64,000 bases of DNA from CAZCAC01 sp964496575 (GTDB lineage Bacteria > Planctomycetota > UBA1135 > GCA-002686595): the NCBI GenBank assembly GCA_964496575.1, contig CAZCAC010000012.1:38782-102781 (forward strand), written 5' to 3'. Made by a program: the position numbers and the translations under genes. The notes under the pieces are model-generated. The model was given only the letters and a program-made list of their open reading frames with translations, made no database searches and was not told the origin of the DNA. This document shows positions 25,746 to 34,516 of this stretch, piece after piece; the stretch's first letter is position 1; every line of letters begins with the position of its first letter.

Positions 25746-25924
25746 GGCGCTGGGGGCATCCACCATCGAGGGGCGGGGCCGGGTAATCACGACGGTATAG
25801 CGAATGGCGCCCGAGCGGTCACCGAGGGGCTCGCAGGGGGTGCGGCGATTCCCTACGGGCGCTGTGCGGGTGAGATCGACGGCCCGATATCGGCACTCGG
25901 ACAGGATGTGGGGAGGGCCGTTCC

Positions 25925-26284
25925 TTGGGGATTCCCCTGGTGGATGACGAGGAGGCGGTCCGCGCCGTCGGGCGGCGGATGCTGGAGAGACTCGGCATGC
26001 AGGTCATCACCGCCAACGACGGTCAGGAGGCCCTGGAGAAGCTGGCCGCCGAGGGCGTGCACATCGACGCCGTCCTGATGGACCTGACCATGCCGCGCAT
26101 GAGCGGCCCAGAGTGCATGCCCGAGCTGCGCCGCCTTCATCCCCGGTTGCCGCTGATCTTCGCGAGTGGGTGTGGTGAGCAGGACCTCACCGACCGCTGC
26201 GGCGGCTGGCCGCACACCGCTCTGATCTCCAAGCCCTTCGACCACCGGCAGCTCGCGGAGAAGCTCTACGCCTTGATCGGGTAG
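25925..26284 (+). CDS. Lone response-regulator receiver domain, possibly a remnant of a hybrid kinase
   Basis: 119 aa. The receiver motifs are LVDDEEAVR (acidic pair), MDLTMPRMSG (phospho-acceptor Asp), FASG and ISKPF (Lys). The usual first strand (VLVVDD) is shortened to GIPLVDD, and the only in-frame start is a TTG at 25925, with a stop at 25871. It has no output domain. That suggests either a CheY-like protein with a wrong start or the leftover C-terminal receiver of a hybrid histidine kinase. The stop is followed at once by palindrome 26286-26335. Confidence 0.65.
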   Translation: MGIPLVDDEEAVRAVGRRMLERLGMQVITANDGQEALEKLAAEGVHIDAVLMDLTMPRMSGPECMPELRRLHPRLPLIFASGCGEQDLTDRCGGWPHTALISKPFDHRQLAEKLYALIG

Positions 26285-26285
26285 C

Positions 26286-26335
26286 ACGGTGCCCGGACAG
26301 AACTCGCCACGTGGCGAAGCCTGTCCGGGCACCGT
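26286..26335. terminator. 50-bp palindrome between convergent genes (palindrome family A)
   Basis: Arms 26286-26310 and 26311-26335 are complementary except for about three positions and have no loop. The core GTGCCCGGACAG / CTGTCCGGGCAC and the centre CGCCACGTGGCG are like the repeats at 15911 and 33083. It lies between convergent genes and could terminate both. Confidence 0.7.
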
Positions 26336-26359
26336 ACTACGACCGGACGCCCTGCGGCG

Positions 26360-28822
26360 CTACTCCTCCGACTCGTCGCCCTTGAGCTTGCCCTCGAGCG
26401 TCTCCAGCATCGGCCGCAGCTGCTCGAGCATCGAGGCGGCATCGTTCACCGTGGAGTCCTTTCGAGCAGCCAGCTCCTGAGTGGCGGCGACCTGGTTGTT
26501 GGCGACGGCCAGGGCCGCGGCCAGCTCCTCGACCCGCTGCTCGCTGCCGGAGAGCTCCGTCTCGCGCTCCTCCAGCTCCTTGTTCAGCCCTTCGGTCTCG
26601 GCGATCAGGGTGTCCACCCTGGCCTCGAACTGGGTCATCTCCTCGCGCTGCGCGGTCAGCTCGCTCTCGCGCTTCCGCTTCTCCTCGATCAGCTCGTCCC
26701 TCGTCCTGGTGACGGCGTCGAGCTCGCCGGCGACGCGGTCGCGTTCCTCTTCTGTCCGACGCAACGCTTCGGCGGTGCCTTCCTGACGTTCCTTCGCGGC
26801 CGAGAGCCACTCGTCGCGTTCTCCCACCTGCTCCTGCAGCTCGGCCGCCTGAGACACGACCTCCTCGATCGCCGCGACCTTGGCGGCGATCGTCTCCTCG
26901 TGCTCCGCGATCAGCCCGCGCACGTTCCCCAGGTGCGCAGTGAGTTCCTCGTTCGTGTTTTGCGAGGCCTCGAACTCGACCTCCCGCACCTCCAGGGCGT
27001 CGGTCACGCGTTCGAGCTCCTCGTTCCTCTCGCGCAAGGCGTCGGCGTCTTCCTCGTGACGGCACTTCGCGGCCGAGAGCCGCTCGTCGCGTTCCTTCAC
27101 CTGACCCTGAAGCGCCGTCCGACTCGCCTGGAGTGTCTCGATCTCCGCGGCCTGCTTCGCGAGCGAGTCGTCACGCTCCGAGACCCGCGTGCACGCCTCG
27201 CTGAGCTCGGCATCGCGTTCGGTCAACTCCGTGCTGGTCCGCTCCAGGCTCCCGGTGAGCTGCTGGAGCGACGCCTGCAGCGCGGTGATCTCCTCCCCGG
27301 TGCTCTGCTCGAGCTCCTCGAGCGCAGTGCACTTCGTGGCCAGATCGGCCTCGCGCTCGGCAACCTGCGCTCGCGCGTCAGTGAGCTCTTCCTCGCGCTC
27401 GGTCAACTCGGTGTTGGTCCTCTCCAGGCTCCCGGTGAGCTGCTGGACCGACGCTTGCAGCGCGTGAATCTCCTCTCCGGTGGTGCGCTCGAGCTCGTCC
27501 CGGTCGTGGCGAGACGCCTCCAGTCCTTCCTCGAGCTCGGTGATCGCGGAGCACTTCGCCGCGAGCTCGTCCTCGCGCTCGGCGACCTGGGTACGGGCCT
27601 CGGCCAGCTCCCTCTCGCGTTCGGTCAAGGATTCGTCCGTCATCTCCAGCTTCTCGGTGAGCCCTTCGATCGTCTCCCGCAGGGCTCGAGCCTCGTCCCC
27701 GGCAAACTGCTCGAACTCGTCGAAGCTCGCTTTCGACGAGGCCAGCTCCTCCTCGATCCTCCGGACCTCGGCCTTCATCGAGGCGAGTGCTTCGTCTCGA
27801 TCGGTGAGCTCGGCACGCACCTGCGAGAGCTCGTCGTCACGATCGGTCAGCGACTCGCGACTCGAGTCCCTGTCCGCGGTGAGCTCCTCGACCGATTCCT
27901 GCAGCATCCGAGCTTCTTCGCGACTGGTGCGCAGGAGCACTTCGAGGATCTCCTGGGAAGCGACCAGCTCTTCACCCAGGTCCTCGATCTTCGTGGACAT
28001 CTCCACGATGGTCCCGTCTCGCTCGGCGGTCGCGGCCTGCGCCTCGGCCAGCTCGTTCTCACACTCCGCCAGCGACTCTCGGGATCCCTCGAGATCGGTG
28101 GTGAGCTCATCGATCGTGGTACTCTTCGCGTCGAGCATCTCGTCCCGTCGAGCGACCAGCTCCAGGGCCTCTTCGAGCTCCTGCTGGAGAGGTTCGACGA
28201 GGTCGGCACGCTCGCGGAGCTGGTCCAGCTCGGTCGCGAGGGCCGCACGCAGCTCGTCGTGCTTCTGTCGCAGCAGCTCGAGCTGCGTTTCGCTCTCGGC
28301 GGCCGCCTCGGACCGCGGCTCCAGCTGGCGGATCTGAGCGGTGAGCTCGGAGATGATCTGGCTCTGCCGCTCGATCTCCGCACACTTGTTCGCCTGCACC
28401 TCCTCGAGACGGGCCTCCCATTCAGCCAGCTCGGAGACGAGGTTGCGGTCGCCCGTCTCATCCGACTCCTCCTGCATGAAAGAGTCGAACTCCATGGCGC
28501 TGGAATCGATCACCACGGGATCGTCATCGTCCACCACCCCGGTGTGGTCGTTCAGAGCCCGCGTCATATCGCGGATCTGCTCCTTCTGTTCGGTCAGCTT
28601 GTCGTTGAACTCGCGTTCACGCTCCGCGAACTGCGCGATGACGTTCTTCACGCGGGCCTCGAGCACGACGTAGGCCTGATAACGCTCCCGAACCTGCCTC
28701 GTCATGTCCTCGACGAAGGCGGTCCGTGCCCTGCGGGCGAGGTAGTTGTTGATCTGCCAGGCGATGATGGCCCCACAGATGAGGGAGGCCGCGGGAAGGA
28801 GGACGGTATAGATGAACGGCAT
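26360..28822 (-). CDS. Very long coiled-coil membrane-anchored protein
   Basis: 820 aa. One N-terminal membrane helix (MPFIYTVLLPAASLICGAII) is followed by nearly 750 residues of heptad-rich Glu/Leu/Arg sequence, i.e. a long coiled coil, ending in GKLKGDESEE. Inside are imperfect tandem repeats of ~50 residues. The clearest pair contains LQASVQQLTGSLERTNTELT and LQASLQQLTGSLERTSTELT. A shorter unit ERDExLSAAK appears twice. No enzymatic domain is seen. The frame stays open upstream to 30487, but that part is antisense of a sulfatase, so the start is the ATG at 28822. A structural or cell-envelope tether role is inferred only from architecture. Confidence 0.85.
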   Translation of the reverse strand: MPFIYTVLLPAASLICGAIIAWQINNYLARRARTAFVEDMTRQVRERYQAYVVLEARVKNVIAQFAEREREFNDKLTEQKEQIRDMTRALNDHTGVVDDDDPVVIDSSAMEFDSFMQEESDETGDRNLVSELAEWEARLEEVQANKCAEIERQSQIISELTAQIRQLEPRSEAAAESETQLELLRQKHDELRAALATELDQLRERADLVEPLQQELEEALELVARRDEMLDAKSTTIDELTTDLEGSRESLAECENELAEAQAATAERDGTIVEMSTKIEDLGEELVASQEILEVLLRTSREEARMLQESVEELTADRDSSRESLTDRDDELSQVRAELTDRDEALASMKAEVRRIEEELASSKASFDEFEQFAGDEARALRETIEGLTEKLEMTDESLTERERELAEARTQVAEREDELAAKCSAITELEEGLEASRHDRDELERTTGEEIHALQASVQQLTGSLERTNTELTEREEELTDARAQVAEREADLATKCTALEELEQSTGEEITALQASLQQLTGSLERTSTELTERDAELSEACTRVSERDDSLAKQAAEIETLQASRTALQGQVKERDERLSAAKCRHEEDADALRERNEELERVTDALEVREVEFEASQNTNEELTAHLGNVRGLIAEHEETIAAKVAAIEEVVSQAAELQEQVGERDEWLSAAKERQEGTAEALRRTEEERDRVAGELDAVTRTRDELIEEKRKRESELTAQREEMTQFEARVDTLIAETEGLNKELEERETELSGSEQRVEELAAALAVANNQVAATQELAARKDSTVNDAASMLEQLRPMLETLEGKLKGDESEE

Positions 28823-28974
28823 TTCCGGAACCGGGGTGGGTGTCGGGATACGGGTAGCGAGCCAAAGTGGTGATCTTCCTGTTCGACCCGATGCGACCCC
28901 GTTCTGAAATGAAGGACCGGGAAAGGATTTCCGGGTGCGGGCCCGAGGGGGTGTTCCCACCCCTGGAGGCGTGT

Positions 28975-30795
28975 CTATCGCGCGAAACGGCCCAGGACGT
29001 AGACGTAGTAGGCGCCCATCTCCGTGCCCTCGTCGGTGATGAAGCGCGCGTCGAGCCTGGTCCGGCCGGCCTTCAGCTCCAGCCGGAAGACGACCTCCTC
29101 GGCGCCCGGCTCGACGGGAGCCTCCAGCCGCTGCCCACCGATCCCGAGCCTCACCCCGACCACGGGAACCGCCTGTCCTGGGCGCGCGCGAAGGGCCTTC
29201 ACGCCGGGAACGTCGGCCCCTGGCTCGAGGCCGACGTCGATCGCGGTGGCCGCCTCCCGGGGCCAGCGGCGCAAGGCGATCTCGTACGCACCCGACTCGA
29301 CGACGTCGACGTGCCAGAAGCCGATCCGGGCCGGATCGTTCAGGGCGTCGCGAATGTGCCGCTGGTTCCACGGCACGGGTCCGGTGGTGATCCAGTCGTG
29401 AGCGGTCAGCCTGGTCGGGTTCTCGGCGGGATGTCCGAGAGCGATGGCGACATCGCGGGCGAACGTCGGCTCCAGCTCCGCCCACCACTCCTCGTAGAAG
29501 GCGGTCAGGCGCTCCAGCACCTCGGGGTGCTGTCCGGCGACATCTTCCCGCTGTCCGGGATCGGCGTCGATGTCGTACAGCTCCTTGCCATTGACCAGGC
29601 GCCAGCGGCTGGTCATCACCGAGCTCTTGCGCCACTTGATCGGGTCCTTCACCCGCTGCGAGTCGGTGACCAGGGCGCGGTCGGGCCAGTCGGTGTCCGC
29701 GGCGGGGAGCAGCAAGGGCCGGAGACTCCGGCCGTCGAGGCTCAGGCGTTCGGGGATCGTGACGCCACAGAGGTCCGCCAGCGTCGGCAAGACGTCGACG
29801 TGGGCCGTGATCGGTTCGACGTCGCGCCCGCCGACCAGCCCGCCCGACGGCCAGTGCACGAAGAAGGGCACGCGATGGCCGCCGTCGTACTCGCTGCCCT
29901 TCCGGCCGCGCATCCCGGCGTTGAAGACTCCATTGCCCATCGCCGTGCCGTTGTCGGTGGTGAAGACGAGGATGGTGTTCTCCGCCAGGCCCTCCACTTC
30001 CAGGAAAGCCCGCAGCCGCCCGACATTCGCATCGATGTCGGCGATCATCCCGTGGAAGTTCGCCAGGGTCACGGGCTCCTCCCGGTACGGCTCGCTCGCC
30101 TCGATCGGAGCGTGCATCGGACCGTGCGGAGCGTTGGTGGAGAGATAGGCGAAGAAGGGGCGACCCTCCCGCTTCTGCGCGCGGATGAAGCGCTTCGCGT
30201 AGTCGAACCAGACTTCGGTGCAGAAGCCCTCGACCGGCTCCGGCTCCGAGTTGTGGAAGTAGGCGCCGTCGAAGTAGGCGTTGTCCCAGAAGTCGGGAGT
30301 CTGCCCGACCCCACCGCCGCCGTGCCGCATCACCTCGGTGTAGCCGCGGTCCTCTGGACGGCAGGGGTGGTTGTCGCCCAGGTGCCACTTGCCGAACATG
30401 CCCGTCGCGTAGCCGGCGCGCCGGAACACCTCGCCGATGGTGACCTCGTCCTCGCGCAGCATCGATCGTCCCATGATCGTGTGCCATACCCCGGTGCGGT
30501 TGGTCCAGCGACCGGTCTGCAGCGCCGCCCGCGTCGGCGAGCAGGTCGGGGCGACGTGGTAGTCGGTCAGCCTCACCGATTCGGCGTGCAGGCGGTCGAG
30601 GTGGGGAGTCTTCAGGATCGGGTTGCCGTGACAGCCGAGATCGCCGTACCCCTGATCATCGGTGATGATCAGGATCACGTTGGGCGGCTCGGTCTCGTGG
30701 ACTTCGATCGGTCGTCCAGAGGCGGCCGAGATCAGGGCCACGAACGCCACACACGGGAGGAGAAGGAACCGCAGGGTGCGCTGCTGCTTGGTCAT
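28975..30795 (-). CDS. Sulfatase (arylsulfatase family)
   Basis: 606 aa with a signal peptide (LRFLLLPCVAFVALISAASG). The fold starts with PPNVILIITDDQGYGDLGCHG. The signature CSPTRAALQTGRWTNRTGV carries the Cys for formylglycine conversion at about residue 85. Further motifs are GMFGKWHLGDNHPCRPEDRG, APHGPM and FTTDNGTAMGNG. The last ~130 residues (from about 470) form an extra C-terminal domain seen in many planctomycete sulfatases, with IALRRWPREA and a beta-rich tail. It would hydrolyse sulfate esters outside the cytoplasm. It has its own ATG near the low-GC spacer before 30978; it is not in an operon with the coiled-coil gene (152-bp gap). Confidence 0.94.
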   Translation of the reverse strand: MTKQQRTLRFLLLPCVAFVALISAASGRPIEVHETEPPNVILIITDDQGYGDLGCHGNPILKTPHLDRLHAESVRLTDYHVAPTCSPTRAALQTGRWTNRTGVWHTIMGRSMLREDEVTIGEVFRRAGYATGMFGKWHLGDNHPCRPEDRGYTEVMRHGGGGVGQTPDFWDNAYFDGAYFHNSEPEPVEGFCTEVWFDYAKRFIRAQKREGRPFFAYLSTNAPHGPMHAPIEASEPYREEPVTLANFHGMIADIDANVGRLRAFLEVEGLAENTILVFTTDNGTAMGNGVFNAGMRGRKGSEYDGGHRVPFFVHWPSGGLVGGRDVEPITAHVDVLPTLADLCGVTIPERLSLDGRSLRPLLLPAADTDWPDRALVTDSQRVKDPIKWRKSSVMTSRWRLVNGKELYDIDADPGQREDVAGQHPEVLERLTAFYEEWWAELEPTFARDVAIALGHPAENPTRLTAHDWITTGPVPWNQRHIRDALNDPARIGFWHVDVVESGAYEIALRRWPREAATAIDVGLEPGADVPGVKALRARPGQAVPVVGVRLGIGGQRLEAPVEPGAEEVVFRLELKAGRTRLDARFITDEGTEMGAYYVYVLGRFAR

Positions 30796-30977
30796 GAGGA
30801 ATACGATACGGTGCCGGGGACCATTTCGCGTCAGTCACCTCTCCCCCACCGCTGCGCGAGGCCGCTGATTCGGTCGCGTCATTCGGTCGCCTACTTCCTT
30901 GTCTCACAACGACTTGTGCACGTAGTAGACTCTGTCGTCGGGGGAGACGGCGAGTTCGAGAGCAGAAGGGGCAACCC

Positions 30978-31385
30978 ATGGCTTACGAGACGAAGATCAG
31001 CGCGTCGCCCGAGGAGCTGGTGACTCCACTGCGCCGACTGTTCGATGAAGGAGGGAACTACAACTTCATCGTCCTGGTCTCCGCTCCCGACCAGAACTAC
31101 TACGTCCAGGCCTCGGGAACGCGTGGCGGGGACAGCGTCTGGCTCGAAGCGGTGAGCAATCGGTTTCTCGATGCCGCGCACTGTCTGGATGATGACCAGG
31201 TCCGGTTGTTGCAGGCGCTCGGATGGCAGCCACCGGGCGAGGGCTCCACGAACTTCCATCGAGAATGGAACCTGAGTGCCAACAGCGAGCTCGTGGTGGT
31301 GGCCGGGTTCCTGAAGCAGACTCTCGTGGAGGTGTACGGAATGAGCCCGGGCGGCCAGGTTCAGGTCGAGCTCGGCCTGGAGTAG
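30978..31385 (+). CDS. Small protein resembling TY-Chap / YbjN-like chaperone-fold domains
   Basis: 135 aa, cytoplasmic, no signal. The order of features (FIVLVSAPDQNYYVQASG, then VSNRFL, then LQALGWQPPG, then FHREWNLS, ending LVEVYGM) resembles the TY-Chap/YbjN group, which adopt the type III secretion chaperone-like fold. The match is by pattern only. The ATG follows AGAAGGGG. It stands alone between a divergent sulfatase and a convergent helicase gene. Function not assigned. Confidence 0.6.
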   Translation: MAYETKISASPEELVTPLRRLFDEGGNYNFIVLVSAPDQNYYVQASGTRGGDSVWLEAVSNRFLDAAHCLDDDQVRLLQALGWQPPGEGSTNFHREWNLSANSELVVVAGFLKQTLVEVYGMSPGGQVQVELGLE

Positions 31386-31420
31386 GCGAAGCGACGCTTC
31401 TCGGTTCGGGTCCGTACGGG

Positions 31421-32863
31421 CTAGCGGTTCCCCGACCGTCCCCGGGTGCGCTTCCCGCCCGAGGCGGGCCGGCGACGAGAGCCGGCCTTGCCGCCGTTCA
31501 CGCCGGAGCCCTTCGAGAAGGGCGCCCCCCCCGCCCGCTTGCGTCTCCGGTTCCTACGGGGCGGCCCGGTTCCGGTTTCCTCATCGCGAGCGCCGTACCC
31601 GCCGACGCCGCTGCCGAAGGCCACTGCTCCAGCCGCGGGCCGGCCGGGAGCTGCCTTTCCACCGCGGGTTGCACGACGTCGCTCTCTTCGCGCGGCGGTG
31701 CCATCGACCCGGCCCCCGCCGTACTCCTTCAACTTGACGCGCGGGATCTCCATCTTCAGCTTGCGCTCGATCGCCTTGATGGCCGGGAAGTCCTCGTGGG
31801 TGACGAAGGTGCAGGCCTTGCCGGTGCACTCCGCGCGACCCGTTCGGCCGATCCGGTGAGTGTAGGCGTCGGGCGTGTTCGGGATGTCGAAGTTGATGAC
31901 GTGGCTGATGTTCGCCACGTCGATGCCGCGCGCTGCGATGTCCGTGGCCACGAGAACGTCGTAGCGCCCGTCGCGGAAGCCCTGCATCGCCCGCTGTCGC
32001 TGGCTCTGGCTCATGTTGCCCTGCAGCGCGATCGCGCGGTGACCCGCCTTATCGAGATCCCGGGCCAGGCGCCGCGCACGGTGCTTGGTGCGCAGGAAGA
32101 CGATGGCTGATTCGAAGTCCCGGTCACCCAGCAGGTGGTTGAGGAGCGCCGTCTTGCGCTTCTGCTCCACCGGGTAGAGCGCGTGTTCGATCGTCTCCAG
32201 CGGTGTGGCGTGTCCCAGCTCGACCACGTGCGGATCGCGCAGGACGCGGTCGGCGAGCCCACGGATCTCCCGCGGCATGGTGGCCGAAAAGAGCAGGTTC
32301 TGCCGCCGTCGGGGCAGGCGAGCGATAATGCGCTTGATGTCCGGCAGGAAGCCCATGTCGAGCATGTGGTCCGCTTCGTCGAGAACCAACGTCTCGATGC
32401 CGTCCAGTCGAACATCATCGCTGCCGGCGAGATCGAGCAGGCGTCCGGGGCACGCGACGATGATGTCGGGCCTCTTGCGCAGAGCTCGCACCTGGGGCCC
32501 CGCGTTGACCCCGCCGAAGACGGTGACCGCGCGGATGTTGGTGTACTTCGCCAGCAGCTCCGTCTCGCGGTGGATCTGGATCGCCAGCTCGCGAGTCGGC
32601 GCAAGGACCAGGGCCCGCGGCTGCTGGCCACGTCTCGCCATCAGGCGTTCGATGATCGGCAGCGCGAAGGCCGCCGTCTTGCCGGTGCCGGTCTGGGCCA
32701 GGCCCAGCACGTCCCGACCCTTCAGGACCTGGGGGATGGTCCGGGCCTGAATCGGGCGGGGCTCCACGAATCCGGCCTCGGAGATGGCCCGGAGGATGTT
32801 CTTCGGCAGACCGAAGGTGGCAAAGCTCCCCTTCGACCTCGCCGGTCGTTGCTTGTTCGAGAT
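31421..32863 (-). CDS. DEAD-box RNA helicase (RhlE-like), apparent ATC start
   Basis: About 480 aa. All helicase motifs are present: Q motif (FATFGLPKNILRAI ... RPIQ), AQTGTGKT, PTRELA, GG, CPGRLLD, DEAD, SAT, ATDIAARGID and HRIGRTGR. The C-terminal ~100 residues are Arg/Gly/Lys-rich, as in RhlE-type enzymes that unwind rRNA or mRNA. The start is odd. Homology begins just after ISNKQRPARSKG, and AGGAAACAG lies just before an ATC codon at 32863. No ATG, GTG or TTG occurs in frame until a GTG at 33106 inside a strong palindrome. The real start is either the ATC (as in infC) or has been lost. Confidence 0.9.
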   Translation of the reverse strand: MSNKQRPARSKGSFATFGLPKNILRAISEAGFVEPRPIQARTIPQVLKGRDVLGLAQTGTGKTAAFALPIIERLMARRGQQPRALVLAPTRELAIQIHRETELLAKYTNIRAVTVFGGVNAGPQVRALRKRPDIIVACPGRLLDLAGSDDVRLDGIETLVLDEADHMLDMGFLPDIKRIIARLPRRRQNLLFSATMPREIRGLADRVLRDPHVVELGHATPLETIEHALYPVEQKRKTALLNHLLGDRDFESAIVFLRTKHRARRLARDLDKAGHRAIALQGNMSQSQRQRAMQGFRDGRYDVLVATDIAARGIDVANISHVINFDIPNTPDAYTHRIGRTGRAECTGKACTFVTHEDFPAIKAIERKLKMEIPRVKLKEYGGGRVDGTAARRERRRATRGGKAAPGRPAAGAVAFGSGVGGYGARDEETGTGPPRRNRRRKRAGGAPFSKGSGVNGGKAGSRRRPASGGKRTRGRSGNR

Positions 32864-33082
32864 GACTGTTTCCTGTCGCTGCTGTGCCGCGCCGCTGGTC
32901 GCGACGAAGCTCTCTACCCGTACAGCAGCAATCAGGTGAGTCGAGGGAGAAGGCGCGCTTCCGCCGGGGAGTCTGGAAGGAAACCACCGGGGTCCTGCTG
33001 TGCGCCTGGCCGCCGGGATCGCGACCGAGGGCAGGGAAACTACTGTCCTGGCCCGGAATGGGAAGGGACAGAGTGAGATATT

Positions 33083-33130
33083 CCGTGCCAGGACAGGATT
33101 CGCCACGAGGCGGATCCTGTCCTGGCACCG
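33083..33130. repeat. Palindrome family A, third copy
   Basis: Arms 33083-33104 and 33109-33130 match at about 20 of 22 positions with a 4-base loop. The core GTGCCAGGACAGGATTCGCC is shared with 15911 and 26286. It lies immediately after the histidine kinase stop (33134, minus strand) and upstream of the helicase, so it could terminate the two-component operon. Confidence 0.65.
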
Positions 33131-33133
33131 TGT

Positions 33134-34516
33134 TCACACCGGCGAGCGGGGCAACCGCAAGCGGAAGAGCGCGCCCCTTCCGGCGGCTTCCTCCACCGAG
33201 ACGGTCCCGCCCTGCGCCGTCACCGCGGAGCGCACCAGCGCCAGCCCGAGTCCGTATCCGACCCGCCGGCCGGCCGCGTGAGGACCGCGGAAGAAGGGCT
33301 CGAAGATCTTCTCCCGCAGCTCTTCGGCGATCCCGGGTCCGCTGTCGGTGACGGTGACGACGAGATCTCCTTCCTCGCCGTCGAAATCGAGGCGGACCTC
33401 CCCGCCCTCCTCGGTCCAGTCGATCGCGTTGGAGACGACGTTGCGGATCGCCGTCAGCAGCGCCTGGCGGTCACCGCGAATCGTGAACTCTCCGGACGCG
33501 TGGATCCTGGTGGCGACCCCCATCCGCTCGGCCCGCTTCAGCTCGCCCCCCAGCCGGTAGTAGACCTCGTCGAGCAGGTCGAACTCTTCCAGGCCCTCGG
33601 CCTCGGCCGACCTCTGCGCGGAACACAGGGCGACGAGGTTCTGCACGGCGTCGCGGAGCTCGCGGAGCTCGTCGAGGTGGCTGGACAGGAGCTCGCGGTA
33701 CCGCCCGGGCTCGCGCTCGGCGAGGAGCGCCACCTCGCTCTCGCCGATCAGATTCTGGATCGGAGAGCGCAGCTCGTGCGCCAGGCCGGCGATGAGCAGA
33801 CGCGAGGTCTCCATCTCGCCGCGGATGTTCCGCAGCATCAGCTCCAGCGCTTCGACCACCTCGCGAAGCTCGTCGGGCAGGTCGGCGCGCTGCATTCCCA
33901 GGTGCTCGGTCGGCGCGTGCACCTCGCGGGCACGGGTGGCGATGCTCGAGAGGGAGCTCGAAATCCGCAGCGCGAGGGAACGTCCGACCAGGTAGATCGC
34001 GGCGAAACCCACCAGAACGAACACGACCGCCACCACGCCGTAGGTGCGCACGACGACGAAGTGTGGCGCCTCCTCCACGACCAGGCCCACGACGTGCCCG
34101 GTCGACAGGCGCGTCGTCCGCCAGCGAGCTCCGCCCTCTGCCTGAACCGTCTGATCGAGCGGCACCCGCGCCGGCACATCGCGCCGCAAGTGTTCCGTGG
34201 CACCGAATTCTCCGAGCAGCAGCTCGCCGTCCGGCTTCCACACTCGCCAGGCGAACCGGCTCGCCGGGTGTAGCGCATCGAGCTCGCCCGCGATCGTTTC
34301 GAAGGCCTGGGCGTCCTGCTCGGTGAAGGGGAATACAGCGCGAACCTCGTCCAGCTCCTCCTGCAGGAGCGCGTCGAGCTGGCGACTCGCCGCGGTGGAG
34401 ACGAACCACGCTCCGGTGGCGGAGAGCGCCAGCGCACCGATCGCCGAGGTGGTCCCGAGCCAGCGCAGCATTCGCCCTTTCAGCGACCAGTGTGCGACCT
34501 TGCGTCCTTCAGTCAT
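33134..34516 (-). CDS. Sensor histidine kinase
   Basis: 460 aa. Two membrane helices (about 22-42 and 158-180) bracket a ~115-aa periplasmic sensor region, followed by a HAMP-like linker. The H box is LIAGLAHELRSPIQNLIGESE (phospho-acceptor His). The ATPase motifs are NVVSNAIDW (N), DSGPGIAEELREKIFEPFFRG (G1/F) and GYGLGLALVRS (G2). Its ATG at 34516 overlaps the end of the response regulator by 8 bp, so the two are one operon (regulator first). Ligand unknown; the divergent neighbour is a nine-heme cytochrome, which hints at a redox link. Confidence 0.93.
   Translation of the reverse strand: MTEGRKVAHWSLKGRMLRWLGTTSAIGALALSATGAWFVSTAASRQLDALLQEELDEVRAVFPFTEQDAQAFETIAGELDALHPASRFAWRVWKPDGELLLGEFGATEHLRRDVPARVPLDQTVQAEGGARWRTTRLSTGHVVGLVVEEAPHFVVVRTYGVVAVVFVLVGFAAIYLVGRSLALRISSSLSSIATRAREVHAPTEHLGMQRADLPDELREVVEALELMLRNIRGEMETSRLLIAGLAHELRSPIQNLIGESEVALLAEREPGRYRELLSSHLDELRELRDAVQNLVALCSAQRSAEAEGLEEFDLLDEVYYRLGGELKRAERMGVATRIHASGEFTIRGDRQALLTAIRNVVSNAIDWTEEGGEVRLDFDGEEGDLVVTVTDSGPGIAEELREKIFEPFFRGPHAAGRRVGYGLGLALVRSAVTAQGGTVSVEEAAGRGALFRLRLPRSPV

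Noticed and set aside
28823..30487. Upstream extension of the coiled-coil ORF to 1375 aa
   Set aside because: It is the antisense or alternate frame of the sulfatase at 28975-30795; the membrane helix starts at the ATG at 28822.
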